NCBI GenBank assembly: GCA_958435945.1
Contig: CAUBIC010000002.1
Span: 62,001 to 126,000, forward strand
DNA: 64,000 bases
DNA from: an uncultured Collinsella sp.
GTDB taxonomy: Bacteria > Actinomycetota > Coriobacteriia > Coriobacteriales > Coriobacteriaceae
Direction of reading: 5' to 3'
The notes beneath the pieces were generated by a model, which saw only the letters and a program-made list of their open reading frames with translations, was not told where the DNA came from and did not search any database. The translations under genes and the position numbers were made by a program. Of this stretch, positions 41,840 to 51,254 are shown in pieces. Position 1 is the stretch's first letter, and every line of letters starts with the position of its first letter.

Positions 41840-42085
41840 TTACTCGGCTGCCTCGTCAGCAGCGACCTCGCTCTGGGTGATGTAGGCCGCCTCGGCAACC
41901 ATGTCGTCGACATTAGCCTTGGCCTGCTCGACCATGTCCTGGTAGCAGTTCTTGACGCGCATGCCACACGCAATGCCCTGCACGCAGGCATTCTTTACCG
42001 GAGCGCTGGTGAGCAGCTTGATTCCAGCCGTACCAAGCAGAAAACCGCCACCGACAAGCAGGGTGTTAAACGTTGACTTCTTCAT
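41840..42085 (-). CDS. DUF6110-like small membrane protein, partner of the P-type ATPase
   Basis: An 81-aa protein from the ATG at 42085 (AGGGAG site). One N-terminal hydrophobic segment (residues ~7-28, TLLVGGGFLLGTAGIKLLTS) is followed by KNACVQGIACGMRVKNCYQDMVEQAKANVDDMVAEA, with three cysteines in an amphipathic helix. Similar short proteins precede metal ATPases of this type in other bacteria (DUF1490 plays this part in mycobacteria). The Cys/Met-containing helix might deliver metal to the pump. Confidence 0.75.
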   Translation of the reverse strand: MKKSTFNTLLVGGGFLLGTAGIKLLTSAPVKNACVQGIACGMRVKNCYQDMVEQAKANVDDMVAEAAYITQSEVAADEAAE

Positions 42086-42307
42086 GTTGCTTCTCCCTTT
42101 TGCCGCACAAGCGCGGCATGGTGCCTTAGCACCCGAGTTCATTAGTTTGCTCGAGCACGCTTTTGAGAACAGTTTAGTATAACTATTTGGTCAACAATGG
42201 CTAACTTTTTGAAAACATGCGGTCCAGACCGCCCGGTACTCGGCGGTTCACTCACCACGATGCAAATCCGCACCCCCACGGGTATCCGCCCCCGCCCTTG
42301 CGAATCA

Positions 42308-42485
42308 AAGGTGAATACTTTTCCGCGAAGTGAACGAGTCAAATCGAACCCCTGAAACATCCGCATTTTTCGCCAACAAAACCGCGGGAAAAACTTGGCA
42401 AAACCGCAGGAAACCAGCTCCTAAAAGTGTCGATGCTCCGAGGGTCCAAATAAGGTCGTTCACTTCGCGGAAAAGTATTCACCTT
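42308..42485. repeat. 178-bp element with perfect 30-bp terminal inverted repeats
   Basis: Arms at 42308-42337 and 42456-42485 are exactly complementary (AAGGTGAATACTTTTCCGCG...). The 118-nt interior holds imperfect GGGAAAAACTTGGCAAAACCG-type repeats but no transposase. Confidence 0.88.
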
Positions 42486-42503
42486 CGATTTCCACCTCCC
42501 CAC

Positions 42504-42536
42504 AATGTGACAAAGGGACTGTCCCTTTGTCACATT
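42504..42536. repeat. REP-like short palindrome (AATGTGACAAAGGGA type)
   Basis: 15-bp perfect arms around CTG, followed by a partial third copy of the GGGACAGTCCCTTTG motif to 42557. Confidence 0.75.
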
Positions 42537-42560
42537 AGGGACAGTCCCTTTGCCACAGTC

Positions 42561-44318
42561 CTACAGTTGCCAGGCAGCCGCTTCCTTTTGCAGCGCAACC
42601 ATGCGAGCGAATTCTCCACCCGCCGCCTTGAGCTGCGCCGGCGTGCCCTGCTCGGCAACCACACCATCCTTGAGTACAACGATTTTGTCGGCATTTTCCA
42701 CCGTACGCATACGGTGGGCAATAACGATAACCGTCTTACCTGCAAGCAGACGGGAGAGTGCCTGCTGTACCACGGTCTCATTCTCCACATCCAAGCTCGC
42801 CGTCGCCTCGTCCAACAGCACGATAGGCGCGTCTTTGAGCAGTGCGCGGGCGATAGAGATGCGCTGGCGCTCGCCGCCGGACAGCTTGGAGCCGTTCTCG
42901 CCGATCATGGTGTCGTAGCCCTGCGGCAGACGGCTCACGAACTCATCGCAGTTGGCGGCATGTGCGGCGGCCAAGACCTCCTCGTCGGTGGCGTCACGAC
43001 GGCCAAGGCGGATGTTGCCCATCACCGTGTCGTCAAAGAGCAGCACGTCTTGGAACACGATGGCGTAATCACGCAGCAGTACCTCGGGATCCACGCTCGC
43101 AACATCCACACCGCCCACGGTAACCTTGCCCGCAGTGGCATCCCAAAAGCGCGCGGCCAGGCGGCTCACCGTAGACTTACCGGAACCCGAAGGACCGACC
43201 AGCGCCGTGACTTCGCCTTCCTTGGCGGTAAAGCTCACATCGGTAAGAACTTTCTCGCCGGCGCGGCCGTCCTCGCCCGCGCCATAGCCAAATGCAACGT
43301 GATCGAACACCACATCGTGGCCCGCGGGCTCAAATTTCTCGCTGCCCCGCGCCACAGGCTCTTCCATGATGGAACGCATGCGTTTGGCAGACGACTCGGC
43401 GGCAAACAGCTCGGACATTAACATTAACGCCTGGTCAAAGGGCGCATAGATGCGGCTCACCATAAGCAGGAAGGCAAACATCACCAAAAAGTCGACCTGC
43501 CCGGAGGCAACCACCGCGGCGCCCGTAACCAGCGTGGTGGCAATGCCCAGACGCAGAATGACAAAGGTGGAGTTGACCAAAAGCCCGTTAGCGAGCTCTC
43601 CCTTGGTGGTCTCGCGCTCCTCGGCATCGATCACGGCGTTGAGCCCCTCAAGATAATGGGCCTCCTGGTTGGTGGCACGGATCTCGCGAACGCAGTCGAG
43701 CGTCTCTTGAATCGCCTCGGTAACCTTGACCTTCTCGGCGCGTATGAGATCGAACACCGGGGTCATGGGGCCGCGTGTTAGATACAGCACGGCAAAGGCC
43801 ACGGGAATACTCCAAAACGCCGCAATCGCCAGCTGCCAGCAAAAGAACAGCGACACCACGAACACTATGGCGCTTGCGATGATAGCACCCCAAAGCTCTC
43901 CCAGCACGTGGCTGTAGGCGTGCTCCATGGCCTGGACGTCACCCATGATGGTCTCGGTTAAATCGGCCAGATCACGACGACCAAAAAACGACAGCGGCAG
44001 TTTGCGCAAGCGCTCGGCAATCTCCATACGCTGCTTGCCGCACTCCTCGTAAAAGATGCAGTAGGTGTAGTAATACTGCTGCCAGTTAGAGGCAAAGAGC
44101 AACACGAAAAAGACCAGGAGGCCGCCCACGATCGGCAGGGCATCCGGCAGGTCAGCCCCGCTGGCGAGATGCTCGACAAAGCCGGCCATGACCAGGAATA
44201 AAAAGCCCATGCCGGCCATGGTAATGAGATTGGTGAGCGTGGTCCAGAAAATGCCGCGTTTTACGCCGGCGATGCCTTTATCGGATAGGAAGTACTTCTT
44301 TTGGAATGAGGCGAACAT
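42561..44318 (-). CDS. ABC transporter ATP-binding/permease protein, second half of a heterodimer
   Basis: A 585-aa exporter half: an N-terminal six-helix domain (residues ~20-310) and a C-terminal nucleotide-binding domain with Walker A GPSGSGKST, Q-loop IVFQDVLLFD, signature LSGGERQRISIARAL and Walker B IVLLDEATASLD. It starts directly after the stop of the partner ABC gene with no gap, so the two should form a heterodimer. The pair with a divergent AraC regulator resembles siderophore- or metallophore-linked IrtAB/YbtPQ systems, but the substrate is unproven. Confidence 0.88.
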   Translation of the reverse strand: MFASFQKKYFLSDKGIAGVKRGIFWTTLTNLITMAGMGFLFLVMAGFVEHLASGADLPDALPIVGGLLVFFVLLFASNWQQYYYTYCIFYEECGKQRMEIAERLRKLPLSFFGRRDLADLTETIMGDVQAMEHAYSHVLGELWGAIIASAIVFVVSLFFCWQLAIAAFWSIPVAFAVLYLTRGPMTPVFDLIRAEKVKVTEAIQETLDCVREIRATNQEAHYLEGLNAVIDAEERETTKGELANGLLVNSTFVILRLGIATTLVTGAAVVASGQVDFLVMFAFLLMVSRIYAPFDQALMLMSELFAAESSAKRMRSIMEEPVARGSEKFEPAGHDVVFDHVAFGYGAGEDGRAGEKVLTDVSFTAKEGEVTALVGPSGSGKSTVSRLAARFWDATAGKVTVGGVDVASVDPEVLLRDYAIVFQDVLLFDDTVMGNIRLGRRDATDEEVLAAAHAANCDEFVSRLPQGYDTMIGENGSKLSGGERQRISIARALLKDAPIVLLDEATASLDVENETVVQQALSRLLAGKTVIVIAHRMRTVENADKIVVLKDGVVAEQGTPAQLKAAGGEFARMVALQKEAAAWQL

Positions 44319-46145
44319 TTAGGCCTCGCCTCCCTTCGTGACGGCGGCATCCGCGGTCGCTGCAGTGATTTTCCAGCTCGTGGCCTGTTCGTATTCGGCC
44401 CACATCTTGGCATACAGACCCTCTTGGGACAGCAACTCGGCATGGGTACCCGACTCCTGCACGCTGCCCTGGTTGAGCACCACGATTTGGTCTGCGCCCA
44501 CTACAGTCGAAAGTCGGTGCGCAATCATAATGACTGTGCGACCCGCCGCCAGCTTGCTAAAGGCGCGCTGGATGAGCGCCTCGTTCTCGGGATCGGCAAA
44601 CGCCGTGGCCTCGTCGAGCACCACGATAGGCGCGTCTTTAAGGATCGCGCGGGCGAGCGCCACGCGCTGGACCTCGCCGCCCGAAAGATATGCTCCGCCG
44701 GCACCGAGCATAGTATTGATGCCCTGTGGGAGCTTGGCAACAATGTCGTCGCACTGAGCTGCGGAGAGGGCCGCACGCACTTTGTCGTCAGTGGCCGTAG
44801 GCTTGGAGGCGCGCACGTTATCGGCAAGTGTTTGCCGGAACAGCTGGTTGGTCTGGAACACGAAGGCGACCTGGTCCATAAGCTCGTGCGGATCCATATC
44901 GCGAACATCCACGCCGCCTACGAGCACTCGACCCGAGGAAACATCCCAAAAACGCGGGATCAGGCTTGCGCAGGTTGACTTACCGCCACCCGAGGGACCC
45001 ACCAGGGCGAGGGTGCTCCCCGCGGAAACGCTAAAGCTCACATGGCTAACGGCAGGTGCTTCGGCACCCTCGTAGGTAAAGCTCACATCCTCAAATCGCA
45101 CGTCGCTGCCGGCAGGGTGTTTGGGTCGGGCGGGCACGGAGAGCTGCTTGGAATCCATGACGCTTCGAATACGAGCCAGCGAATCGGCACTCATCTGAGA
45201 GGCCTCGCCCACAAACATGAGCTTGGTCATGGCCGTCGGCACCACGGCCGAAAATATCGCGTAAAACGTGAAGTTGGCCATAAAATGCGCGAAGTCCGTC
45301 TCGCCCGGCGCCAACAGCAACGCCACGGGCAACAGGAATGCCACAAGACCATTGAGCGCGGTAAGATTGAGTACTTGCGGACCTCGGCAGAACGTGCCCG
45401 CATAGTTTTGTGCCATGTCGGCGTATTCGGCGATCGCATCGTGGAAAGCCTTAAAGGAGTAGACCGTCTGCTGAAACACCTTGACCACGGGAATACCGCG
45501 TACGTATTCGGTGCCGGTCTTGTTCATCTTGACCAGCGCTCCCATGTAGGCCTTCATGAACTCGGCGCCTTTGCCGCCCATCATGGTGGCCATGGCGCCA
45601 AACGAAACGACGACCGAGATAAGGCATGCCGCGCCCAAGCGCCAATCGAGGGCGAAAAGCAGCACGAGCAAGCCCACGACCATGGCGGCAGCGCCCGCGA
45701 TATCGGGCAGCATGTGCGCGAGCAGGGTCTCGGTGGAGGCGGCGCATCCGTCTACAACACGACGCAGCTCACCGGTGGCGTGCGTGTCAAAGTAGCCAAG
45801 CGGCAGCTTAAGCAGGTGCTCGCTCGTAGTCTTGCGGATATTGGACGCACAGCGAAACGCAGACAGGTGCGTGCACATGAGCCCCACGAAATAAACTACG
45901 ATGCTTGCCAGGGCAAAACCCACGGCCCACCAGCCATACATCGCGATGTCGCAGGCTTCGCTCCAGTTAGGTGCCACGGCGATCAGATCGCGCGCGACAA
46001 ACCAGATGCACACGTACGGGCCAAAGCTCAGCAGCTGCGAGAGCGCCGAGAGCGCCATGCCCAAATACGTTAGGAATTTACGGTCGCCGGCATATGCAAG
46101 CAGCTCGCCGATACCGCCGCCTTCCCTTTTTGATTCCTTTGCCAT
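44319..46145 (-). CDS. ABC transporter ATP-binding/permease protein, first half of a heterodimer
   Basis: A 608-aa exporter half from the ATG at 46145 (AAAGGAA site). It has a six-helix membrane domain (to about residue 320) and an ATPase domain with GPSGGGKST, VFQTNQLFRQTLADN, LSGGEVQRVALARAI and IVVLDEATAFADPENEAL. Its stop abuts the start of the second ABC gene. Both halves keep the catalytic Glu after Walker B. The promoter region (46146-46259) is shared with the divergent AraC regulator. Confidence 0.88.
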   Translation of the reverse strand: MAKESKREGGGIGELLAYAGDRKFLTYLGMALSALSQLLSFGPYVCIWFVARDLIAVAPNWSEACDIAMYGWWAVGFALASIVVYFVGLMCTHLSAFRCASNIRKTTSEHLLKLPLGYFDTHATGELRRVVDGCAASTETLLAHMLPDIAGAAAMVVGLLVLLFALDWRLGAACLISVVVSFGAMATMMGGKGAEFMKAYMGALVKMNKTGTEYVRGIPVVKVFQQTVYSFKAFHDAIAEYADMAQNYAGTFCRGPQVLNLTALNGLVAFLLPVALLLAPGETDFAHFMANFTFYAIFSAVVPTAMTKLMFVGEASQMSADSLARIRSVMDSKQLSVPARPKHPAGSDVRFEDVSFTYEGAEAPAVSHVSFSVSAGSTLALVGPSGGGKSTCASLIPRFWDVSSGRVLVGGVDVRDMDPHELMDQVAFVFQTNQLFRQTLADNVRASKPTATDDKVRAALSAAQCDDIVAKLPQGINTMLGAGGAYLSGGEVQRVALARAILKDAPIVVLDEATAFADPENEALIQRAFSKLAAGRTVIMIAHRLSTVVGADQIVVLNQGSVQESGTHAELLSQEGLYAKMWAEYEQATSWKITAATADAAVTKGGEA

Positions 46146-46259
46146 GAGATTCCTTTCTAACGGCTTGAGAGTTAACCGTAATGAACTTATCATTGATGTG
46201 TTAGCCACGGCTCACAATCAAGCCAGGCGTGGACGTTTCTGCAAAGGAAAGGGACGCTT

Positions 46260-47264
46260 TTGCAAATACGGCGGGCAGCGACCGACATAACCGAGCTCTA
46301 CGCACCGCAATTTGAGCAGTTTGGCCTGGAGCTTACCGGCAAGGGCGCCGTCTTTACCGGCGAGGTGGCAAACGACCGGGCGCACGGCCGCGCATGGATC
46401 ATGCCCCTCTCCCCTGCCTGCATCGTCATGGAGCATTTCATCACCCCGACGCACGATATGTACCTGGCCGAATACACACCCGAGCCATACGCCTGCGTGA
46501 GCGAAGTCAGCGCGCCCACACTTACATGCATGCCCGAGGCTGGCATAACGCCCGCAAACCTCAAACCATTGCATGGACCGTGGCCAAACAATGCCGTTTG
46601 CAGCTTTATCCAAGACAGCTGTGGCGAGGAATTAAGCCCGCTGTTTGCGGGGGAGCTTTATCACTCGCGCTCGGTACTCTTTTTGCCTGGATATTTTGAC
46701 GAACTGGAGCACCGCTATCCCACCGAGTTCGCGGGAATCTTTGAGGCGTTTGCCGAGCCATGGCACGAGGAAGCGGCGTCTGCCATCTGCCACACGCTGC
46801 GCCGGATTAACGAGGACCGCGCCCGCACCGTAGGCGGACACGTCTATATGCAGGGCATCGTGGAGACCATGGTCGCGGAGCTCGCCTGTTCGCGCGCGAC
46901 CCACAAGCAGGCGCGGCAGGCGGCAGACACACGCGTCAGCATAACCATTGCCGAAGAAGCAACGGCAATGATTGAGCGCGCGCTCGACACAGGCAGACGT
47001 GTGGGTATCAACGAGGTGGCCGAGAGGCTCTACACAAGCCGCTCCAAACTATGCGCCACCTTTAAGGCCCAAACTGGCGAATCCCTGGGCGCCTACATTC
47101 GCAGACGCCGTATGGAGCGAGCGCAGGACCTTTTGGCCGATAACGCGCTCACGATAGCGCAGGTGGCAGAGCGTCTAGGCTACCCTCAGCAGGCCGCCTT
47201 CGCCCAAGCCTTCAAGCAACACACCGGCACCACCCCCACCACCTGGCGCTCCCAACATATATAA
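46260..47264 (+). CDS. AraC-family transcriptional regulator
   Basis: A 334-aa protein from a TTG start, preceded by GGAAAGGGA. The last ~100 residues hold the paired AraC helix-turn-helix (RVGINEVAERLYTSRSKLCATFKAQTG, then LTIAQVAERLGYPQQAAFAQAFKQHTGTTPTTWR). The first ~220 residues are an effector domain like those of YbtA/siderophore-type regulators. It is divergent from the ABC pair across 114 bp, so it likely controls it. The ligand is unknown. Confidence 0.88.
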   Translation: MQIRRAATDITELYAPQFEQFGLELTGKGAVFTGEVANDRAHGRAWIMPLSPACIVMEHFITPTHDMYLAEYTPEPYACVSEVSAPTLTCMPEAGITPANLKPLHGPWPNNAVCSFIQDSCGEELSPLFAGELYHSRSVLFLPGYFDELEHRYPTEFAGIFEAFAEPWHEEAASAICHTLRRINEDRARTVGGHVYMQGIVETMVAELACSRATHKQARQAADTRVSITIAEEATAMIERALDTGRRVGINEVAERLYTSRSKLCATFKAQTGESLGAYIRRRRMERAQDLLADNALTIAQVAERLGYPQQAAFAQAFKQHTGTTPTTWRSQHI

Positions 47265-47266
47265 AG

Positions 47267-47517
47267 AATGAGGGCGCCAACGGCGCCCTCATTCACCAAA
47301 TTCAATTCAGCCTACCTGACCCGAACGGCCGAGTCGTCACAGAACCCGGGAGCCCCGGCAGGGCGGGTGCTTGCTCAAAATGAGTCCCCTTCAAAACAAT
47401 GGGCGTGCCAACGGCGCGCCCATTCACTCTATTTCATTCAGCCCGCCTGACCCGAACGGCCGAGTCGTCTGGCCGGGGAAGCCCCGAGTCGCCGGGGTGT
47501 TTGCTCCAAATGAGTTC
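47267..47517. repeat. Direct duplication of a ~120-bp terminator unit
   Basis: Unit 1 (47267-47395) and unit 2 (47398-47517) share a (C)GCC..GGCG hairpin, the stretch CCTGACCCGAACGGCCGAGT and a TTGCTC(C/A)AAATGAGT end. The hairpin stems differ but are compensatory (GAGGGCGCC/GGCGCCCTC and GGGCGTGCC/GGCGCGCCC). They likely terminate the AraC gene. Confidence 0.7.
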
Positions 47518-47613
47518 CGCATGCAAAGAAGGCCACTAAATGTGGCCTTCGTCTTGCATAGGACTGTTTGAAATTTGGAGGAAATACCCCGGCGACTCGG
47601 GGCTTCCCCGGCC
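47471..47613. repeat. Perfect 28-bp inverted repeat element next to gatB
   Basis: Arms at 47471-47498 and 47586-47613 are exactly complementary (GGCCGGGGAAGCCCCGAGTC...). The interior contains a terminator-like hairpin GAAGGCCAC/TGTGGCCTTC at 47525-47548. The right arm ends 6 nt from the gatB stop. The 47265-47619 gap has no gene. Confidence 0.9.
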
Positions 47614-47619
47614 TCGCAG

Positions 47620-49296
47620 CTACGAGAGCGACGTTCTCAGCAACTCGTTGAAGAGCTTCGGGTTGCCCTTGCCGCGGCTCGCCTTCATGCACTGGCCCAC
47701 CAAAAAGCCGATGACCTTCTGGTTTCCGTCACGATACTGCTGCGCCTGATCGGCACAGTTTGCCAGCACCTCGTCCACGATCGGCTGCAGCGCGCCGGCA
47801 TCGCTTACCTGACGCATACCGCGCTCGTCGACGATCTTGTTGGGGTCATCGCCAGTCTGGGCCATGGCCTCAAAGACCTCGTGAGCCTGGTTGGAACTGA
47901 TGGCATCGGTCGCCAGCAGCTTGGCAAGGGCTGCCACCTGAGCCGGCGCAATACCGGACTCGGCGAGCGACACACCCGCGCCCTTAAGGTAGGCGATCAT
48001 CTCGTTGACCAGCAGGTTTGCGACCGTCTGAGCCTCCTTGCCAGCCATACCGGCAGCGGCAGCCTCAAAGAACTCGGCAAACTCCGGGTCGCCGGCAATC
48101 TGCTCGGCGTCGGCCGCCTTAATGCCAAAGTCGGCCTCAAAACGGGCGCGCTTGGCATCGGGCAGCTCGGGGATCTCGCCACGGCAGCGGTCGATGAACT
48201 CGTCGTCCAGATCGAACGGCGCCAGATCGGGGTCGGGGAACAGGCGGTAGTCGTCGGCCGTCTCCTTGACACGCATGACCACGGTGCGCTTGCGGCTGGG
48301 CTCCCAGTGGCGGGTCTCCTGATAGATGATTCCGCCCTCCTCGAGCACCTCGGCCTGACGGCAGATCTCGTAGGCAAGGCCATCATGCAGGCTCTTAAAC
48401 GAGTTGAGGTTCTTAAGCTCGGTCTTGGTGCCCAGCTTGGTCTCGCCACGGCGGCGCAGCGACACGTTGCCGTCGCAGCGCATGGAACCCTTCTCCATGG
48501 AGCAGTCAGAAATGCCCAGCGTCACAAAGATGCGACGGAGCTTCTCCATAAACAGGCGCGCTTCCTCGGGCGTACGCAAGTCGGGCTCAGTCACGAGTTC
48601 AATCAAAGGCGTGCCGCAGCGGTTGTAGTCGACGAGCGACTCGGTCGCGGCGGTAATGCGGCCCTCGGCACCGCCCACGTGCACCATCTTGGCGGCGTCC
48701 TCCTCCATGTGGATGCGCAGGATGCGGATGGGCACCGTGTAGGAACCATCCTCGCGGCGCTCGGGCATCTGTAGGTTGGACGCGTCGTAGCTGGCCAGAT
48801 GACCGGCACGCTGATTGCCTTCGCGCATGGTCGACGTCATGGACGTGGACAGGCCCTCGGCGTTGGCCGAAGCGCTCGCCAGGCTCTGGGCCTCGGCCTC
48901 GCCAAATGCGCAGTCGGGGCGCTCGGCGGCGCCGCGACCGGTCACGTCAAGATTCAGGTGACCGTACATGGCAAAGGCGACCGGACCCTGCGTGGTCTGG
49001 AAGTTCTTGGCCATGTCGGGATAGAAGTAGTGCTTGCGGTAGAACATCGAGTGGCGCTGAATCTCGCAGTTGGTGGCCAGACCGGCCTTGACGATGCTCT
49101 CGATGGCGCGCTTGTTGGGCACCGGCAGGGCGCCGGGCAGGCCCAGGCACACCGGGCACACGTTGGCGTTGGGCTCGTCATCGTGGCTGAGCTTGCAGTT
49201 GCAGAACATCTTGGTATCGAGTGCGGTGAGCTCGGTATGGATCTCCAGGCCGATCACGGCCTCCCAATCCTGCAGGACCTCGGAAAGCTCCTTCAT
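47620..49296 (-). CDS. gatB: Aspartyl/glutamyl-tRNA amidotransferase subunit B
   Basis: A 558-aa protein, longer than the common ~480 aa. It has WEAVIGLEIHTEL at the start, CPVCLGLPGALPVPN, RKHYFYPDMAKNFQTTQ, DYNRCGTPLIELVTEPDL and SMRCDGNVSLR, then the helical YqeY-like tail domain (VNEMIAYLKGAG, GFLVGQCMKASRGKGNP). An insertion around residues 125-155 (TGRGAAERPDCAFGEAEAQ) accounts for part of the extra length. GatB activates the Glu or Asp on misacylated tRNA so that ammonia from GatA makes Gln-tRNA or Asn-tRNA. Its ATG overlaps the stop of gatA by one base. Confidence 0.96.
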   Translation of the reverse strand: MKELSEVLQDWEAVIGLEIHTELTALDTKMFCNCKLSHDDEPNANVCPVCLGLPGALPVPNKRAIESIVKAGLATNCEIQRHSMFYRKHYFYPDMAKNFQTTQGPVAFAMYGHLNLDVTGRGAAERPDCAFGEAEAQSLASASANAEGLSTSMTSTMREGNQRAGHLASYDASNLQMPERREDGSYTVPIRILRIHMEEDAAKMVHVGGAEGRITAATESLVDYNRCGTPLIELVTEPDLRTPEEARLFMEKLRRIFVTLGISDCSMEKGSMRCDGNVSLRRRGETKLGTKTELKNLNSFKSLHDGLAYEICRQAEVLEEGGIIYQETRHWEPSRKRTVVMRVKETADDYRLFPDPDLAPFDLDDEFIDRCRGEIPELPDAKRARFEADFGIKAADAEQIAGDPEFAEFFEAAAAGMAGKEAQTVANLLVNEMIAYLKGAGVSLAESGIAPAQVAALAKLLATDAISSNQAHEVFEAMAQTGDDPNKIVDERGMRQVSDAGALQPIVDEVLANCADQAQQYRDGNQKVIGFLVGQCMKASRGKGNPKLFNELLRTSLS

Positions 49297-50810
49297 TACA
49301 GCTCGCCTCCCTTCCCGGCAAAATCGGGCGCGACGGAAAGCGCGGGCGCACCCGTGGCGGCATCGGCAAAGCCGCGCTCCAGGGCGCGGGCAAACGTGAG
49401 CAGCTGACGGTCCTTAAAGGCCGGACCAACCAGCTGGGCAGAAACGGGCAGCTTGCTGTCCTCGCCCAGGCCCAGCGGCACCGAGATACCACCGTTGCCG
49501 CAGATGTTGAGCGAGATGGTGTACAGATCGGAGAGGTACATCTGCGTGGGGTCGCTGATCTCGCCAAACTTAAAGGCCGTGCGCGGCGAGGCGGGCATAA
49601 GGATGGTGTCCACCTTGGCATACGCGGCGTCGTAGTCCTGCGTAATGAGCGTGCGGGCCTTTTGCGCAGCGTAGTAGTACTTGTCGTACACGCCCGAGCT
49701 CAGCAGGTAGGCGCCGAGCATCTGACGGCGCTTGGCCTCGGCGCCAAAGCCGTGGGCGCGCGAGAGCGAGCTCTGATCGGACAGGTTGGCGCAGCCCTCC
49801 TCCTGATAGCCGTAGCGAATGCCGTCGAAGCGTGCCAGGTTGGAGAACGCCTCGGCCGGGCCGATGACGTAGTACGCGGCGATGGCGGCGTCCAGGTGCG
49901 GCAGGTCGACCTCGACCAGCTCGGCGCCCTGGTTCTGCAGCTCCTGGGCGGCGCGCTGAACAGCGACCTTGACCTCGGGCGTCAGGCCCTCGGCCTCCAT
50001 AAACGCAGGGATAATGCCCACGCGCTTGCCCTCGATGCTGTCGTTGAGGTGCTCGGTAAAGTCGACGGCGCAATCCTGGCTGGTGCAGTCGTACGGATCG
50101 TGGCCCGCGCCGGTAAGCGCGTTCATGGCCAGCGCGACATCCTCGACCGTGCGGCCAAAGGGGCCCACCTGGTCGAGCGACGAGCCAAAGGCAACCACGC
50201 CGTAACGGCTCACGGCGCCATACGTGGGCTTAAAGCCCACCACGCCGCACAGCGACGCCGGCTGACGAATGGAGCCGCCGGTATCCGAGCCCAGCGAGAG
50301 CGCGACCTCGCCCGCGGCGACGGCGGCAGCAGAGCCGCCCGAGGAGCCGCCGGGCACGCGCTCGGTATCCCAGGGGTTGTTGGTGCGGTGGAACGCCGAG
50401 CTCTCGGTGGAGCTGCCAAAGGCAAACTCGTCCATGTTTGCCTTGCCCATGGGCAGGCAGCCGGCATCGAGCATCCGCTGGACGCAGGTGGCGGTGTAGA
50501 CGCTCTGGTAGTCCCCGAGCATGCGGGAAGCGCAGGTGGTACGCGTGCCCACAAGGTTCATGTTGTCCTTGATGGCCAGCGGCACGCCCGCGAGCGGAGG
50601 CAGCGGCTTGCCTGCGGCACGGTCGGCATCCACGCGCGCAGCGGCCTCGAGCGCAAGCTCGGGCGCCACCTGCAGGAATGCCTGGACCCCGCCCTCGCGC
50701 GCCTCGATGGCGGCAAGAGAGGCCTGGGCCACCTCGGTAGCGGTAAAGTCGCCGGCGGCAACGCCCGCGGCAATCTGGGCGGCGGTAAGGGAATCGAAGC
50801 TTAGCGCCAT
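49296..50810 (-). CDS. gatA: Aspartyl/glutamyl-tRNA amidotransferase subunit A
   Basis: A 504-aa amidase-signature protein: LAGVPLAIKDN carries the catalytic Lys, and GGSSGGSAAAVAAGEVALSLGSDTGGSIRQP carries the cis-Ser and nucleophile Ser. It releases ammonia from glutamine and channels it to GatB. It is translated from an ATG overlapping the gatC stop, giving the order gatC-gatA-gatB on the - strand. Confidence 0.97.
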   Translation of the reverse strand: MALSFDSLTAAQIAAGVAAGDFTATEVAQASLAAIEAREGGVQAFLQVAPELALEAAARVDADRAAGKPLPPLAGVPLAIKDNMNLVGTRTTCASRMLGDYQSVYTATCVQRMLDAGCLPMGKANMDEFAFGSSTESSAFHRTNNPWDTERVPGGSSGGSAAAVAAGEVALSLGSDTGGSIRQPASLCGVVGFKPTYGAVSRYGVVAFGSSLDQVGPFGRTVEDVALAMNALTGAGHDPYDCTSQDCAVDFTEHLNDSIEGKRVGIIPAFMEAEGLTPEVKVAVQRAAQELQNQGAELVEVDLPHLDAAIAAYYVIGPAEAFSNLARFDGIRYGYQEEGCANLSDQSSLSRAHGFGAEAKRRQMLGAYLLSSGVYDKYYYAAQKARTLITQDYDAAYAKVDTILMPASPRTAFKFGEISDPTQMYLSDLYTISLNICGNGGISVPLGLGEDSKLPVSAQLVGPAFKDRQLLTFARALERGFADAATGAPALSVAPDFAGKGGEL

Positions 50811-51121
50811 TACTCGCTCTCCCCCTCTCCCAAAATGGACGGCACGCGGAAGTAGCGGTCGCGCGCGCTGCCGGCGTTTTCGAGCGCAACGTCGAGCGGC
50901 AGATCGCGCTCGGGCTCGCGCAGGTCGTCACCCATCACGTTGGACAGGCTTCCGATGGGATGGAACGTGGGCTCCACGTCGGGCAAGTCATATTGCAAGA
51001 CGGGCTCGAGCATCTGGACGGCGTCGTTCATGTAGGACGTCATCTGGGTGAGCTCGTCATCGGTCAGTGCGATCTTTGCGTACTCGGCGATGCCGCGCAC
51101 GTCTTTCTCGCTGAGTGCCAT
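50810..51121 (-). CDS. gatC: Aspartyl/glutamyl-tRNA amidotransferase subunit C
   Basis: A 103-aa protein from the ATG at 51121 (AAGGGAG site). The GatC pattern is MALSEKDVRGIAEYAKIALTDDE, YDLPDVEPTFHP, and RDRYFRVPSILGEGE near the end. It stabilises the GatA-GatB interface. First gene of the gatCAB operon. Confidence 0.95.
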   Translation of the reverse strand: MALSEKDVRGIAEYAKIALTDDELTQMTSYMNDAVQMLEPVLQYDLPDVEPTFHPIGSLSNVMGDDLREPERDLPLDVALENAGSARDRYFRVPSILGEGESE

Positions 51122-51254
51122 AGGCGCTCCCTTCCGCATAACAGATAAACCGCTCTAGTATACAAGGCAACGCCGCTTGGAGCAGGTGCTTTACCCAAAT
51201 GCAGCGAAAACGTAACGAGGGCGGCGGTTGGCAGGCGGCGGGCTGGCGGTTCCG

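Larger units (their letters stand above)
42086..42560. other. Intergenic region with a large palindrome, no gene seen
   Basis: 475 nt between the ABC gene (convergent end at 42561) and the DUF6110 gene. It is filled by a 178-bp inverted-repeat element and a REP-like hairpin. No coding frame is convincing. Confidence 0.5.

Noticed and set aside
45042..46073. 343-codon open frame on the + strand
   Set aside because: Antisense to an ABC exporter with all nucleotide-binding motifs; composition biased to H, R, G, Q.
47267..47517. Small protein genes between AraC and gatB
   Set aside because: Frames lie in duplicated terminator hairpins and the palindrome; no start signals.
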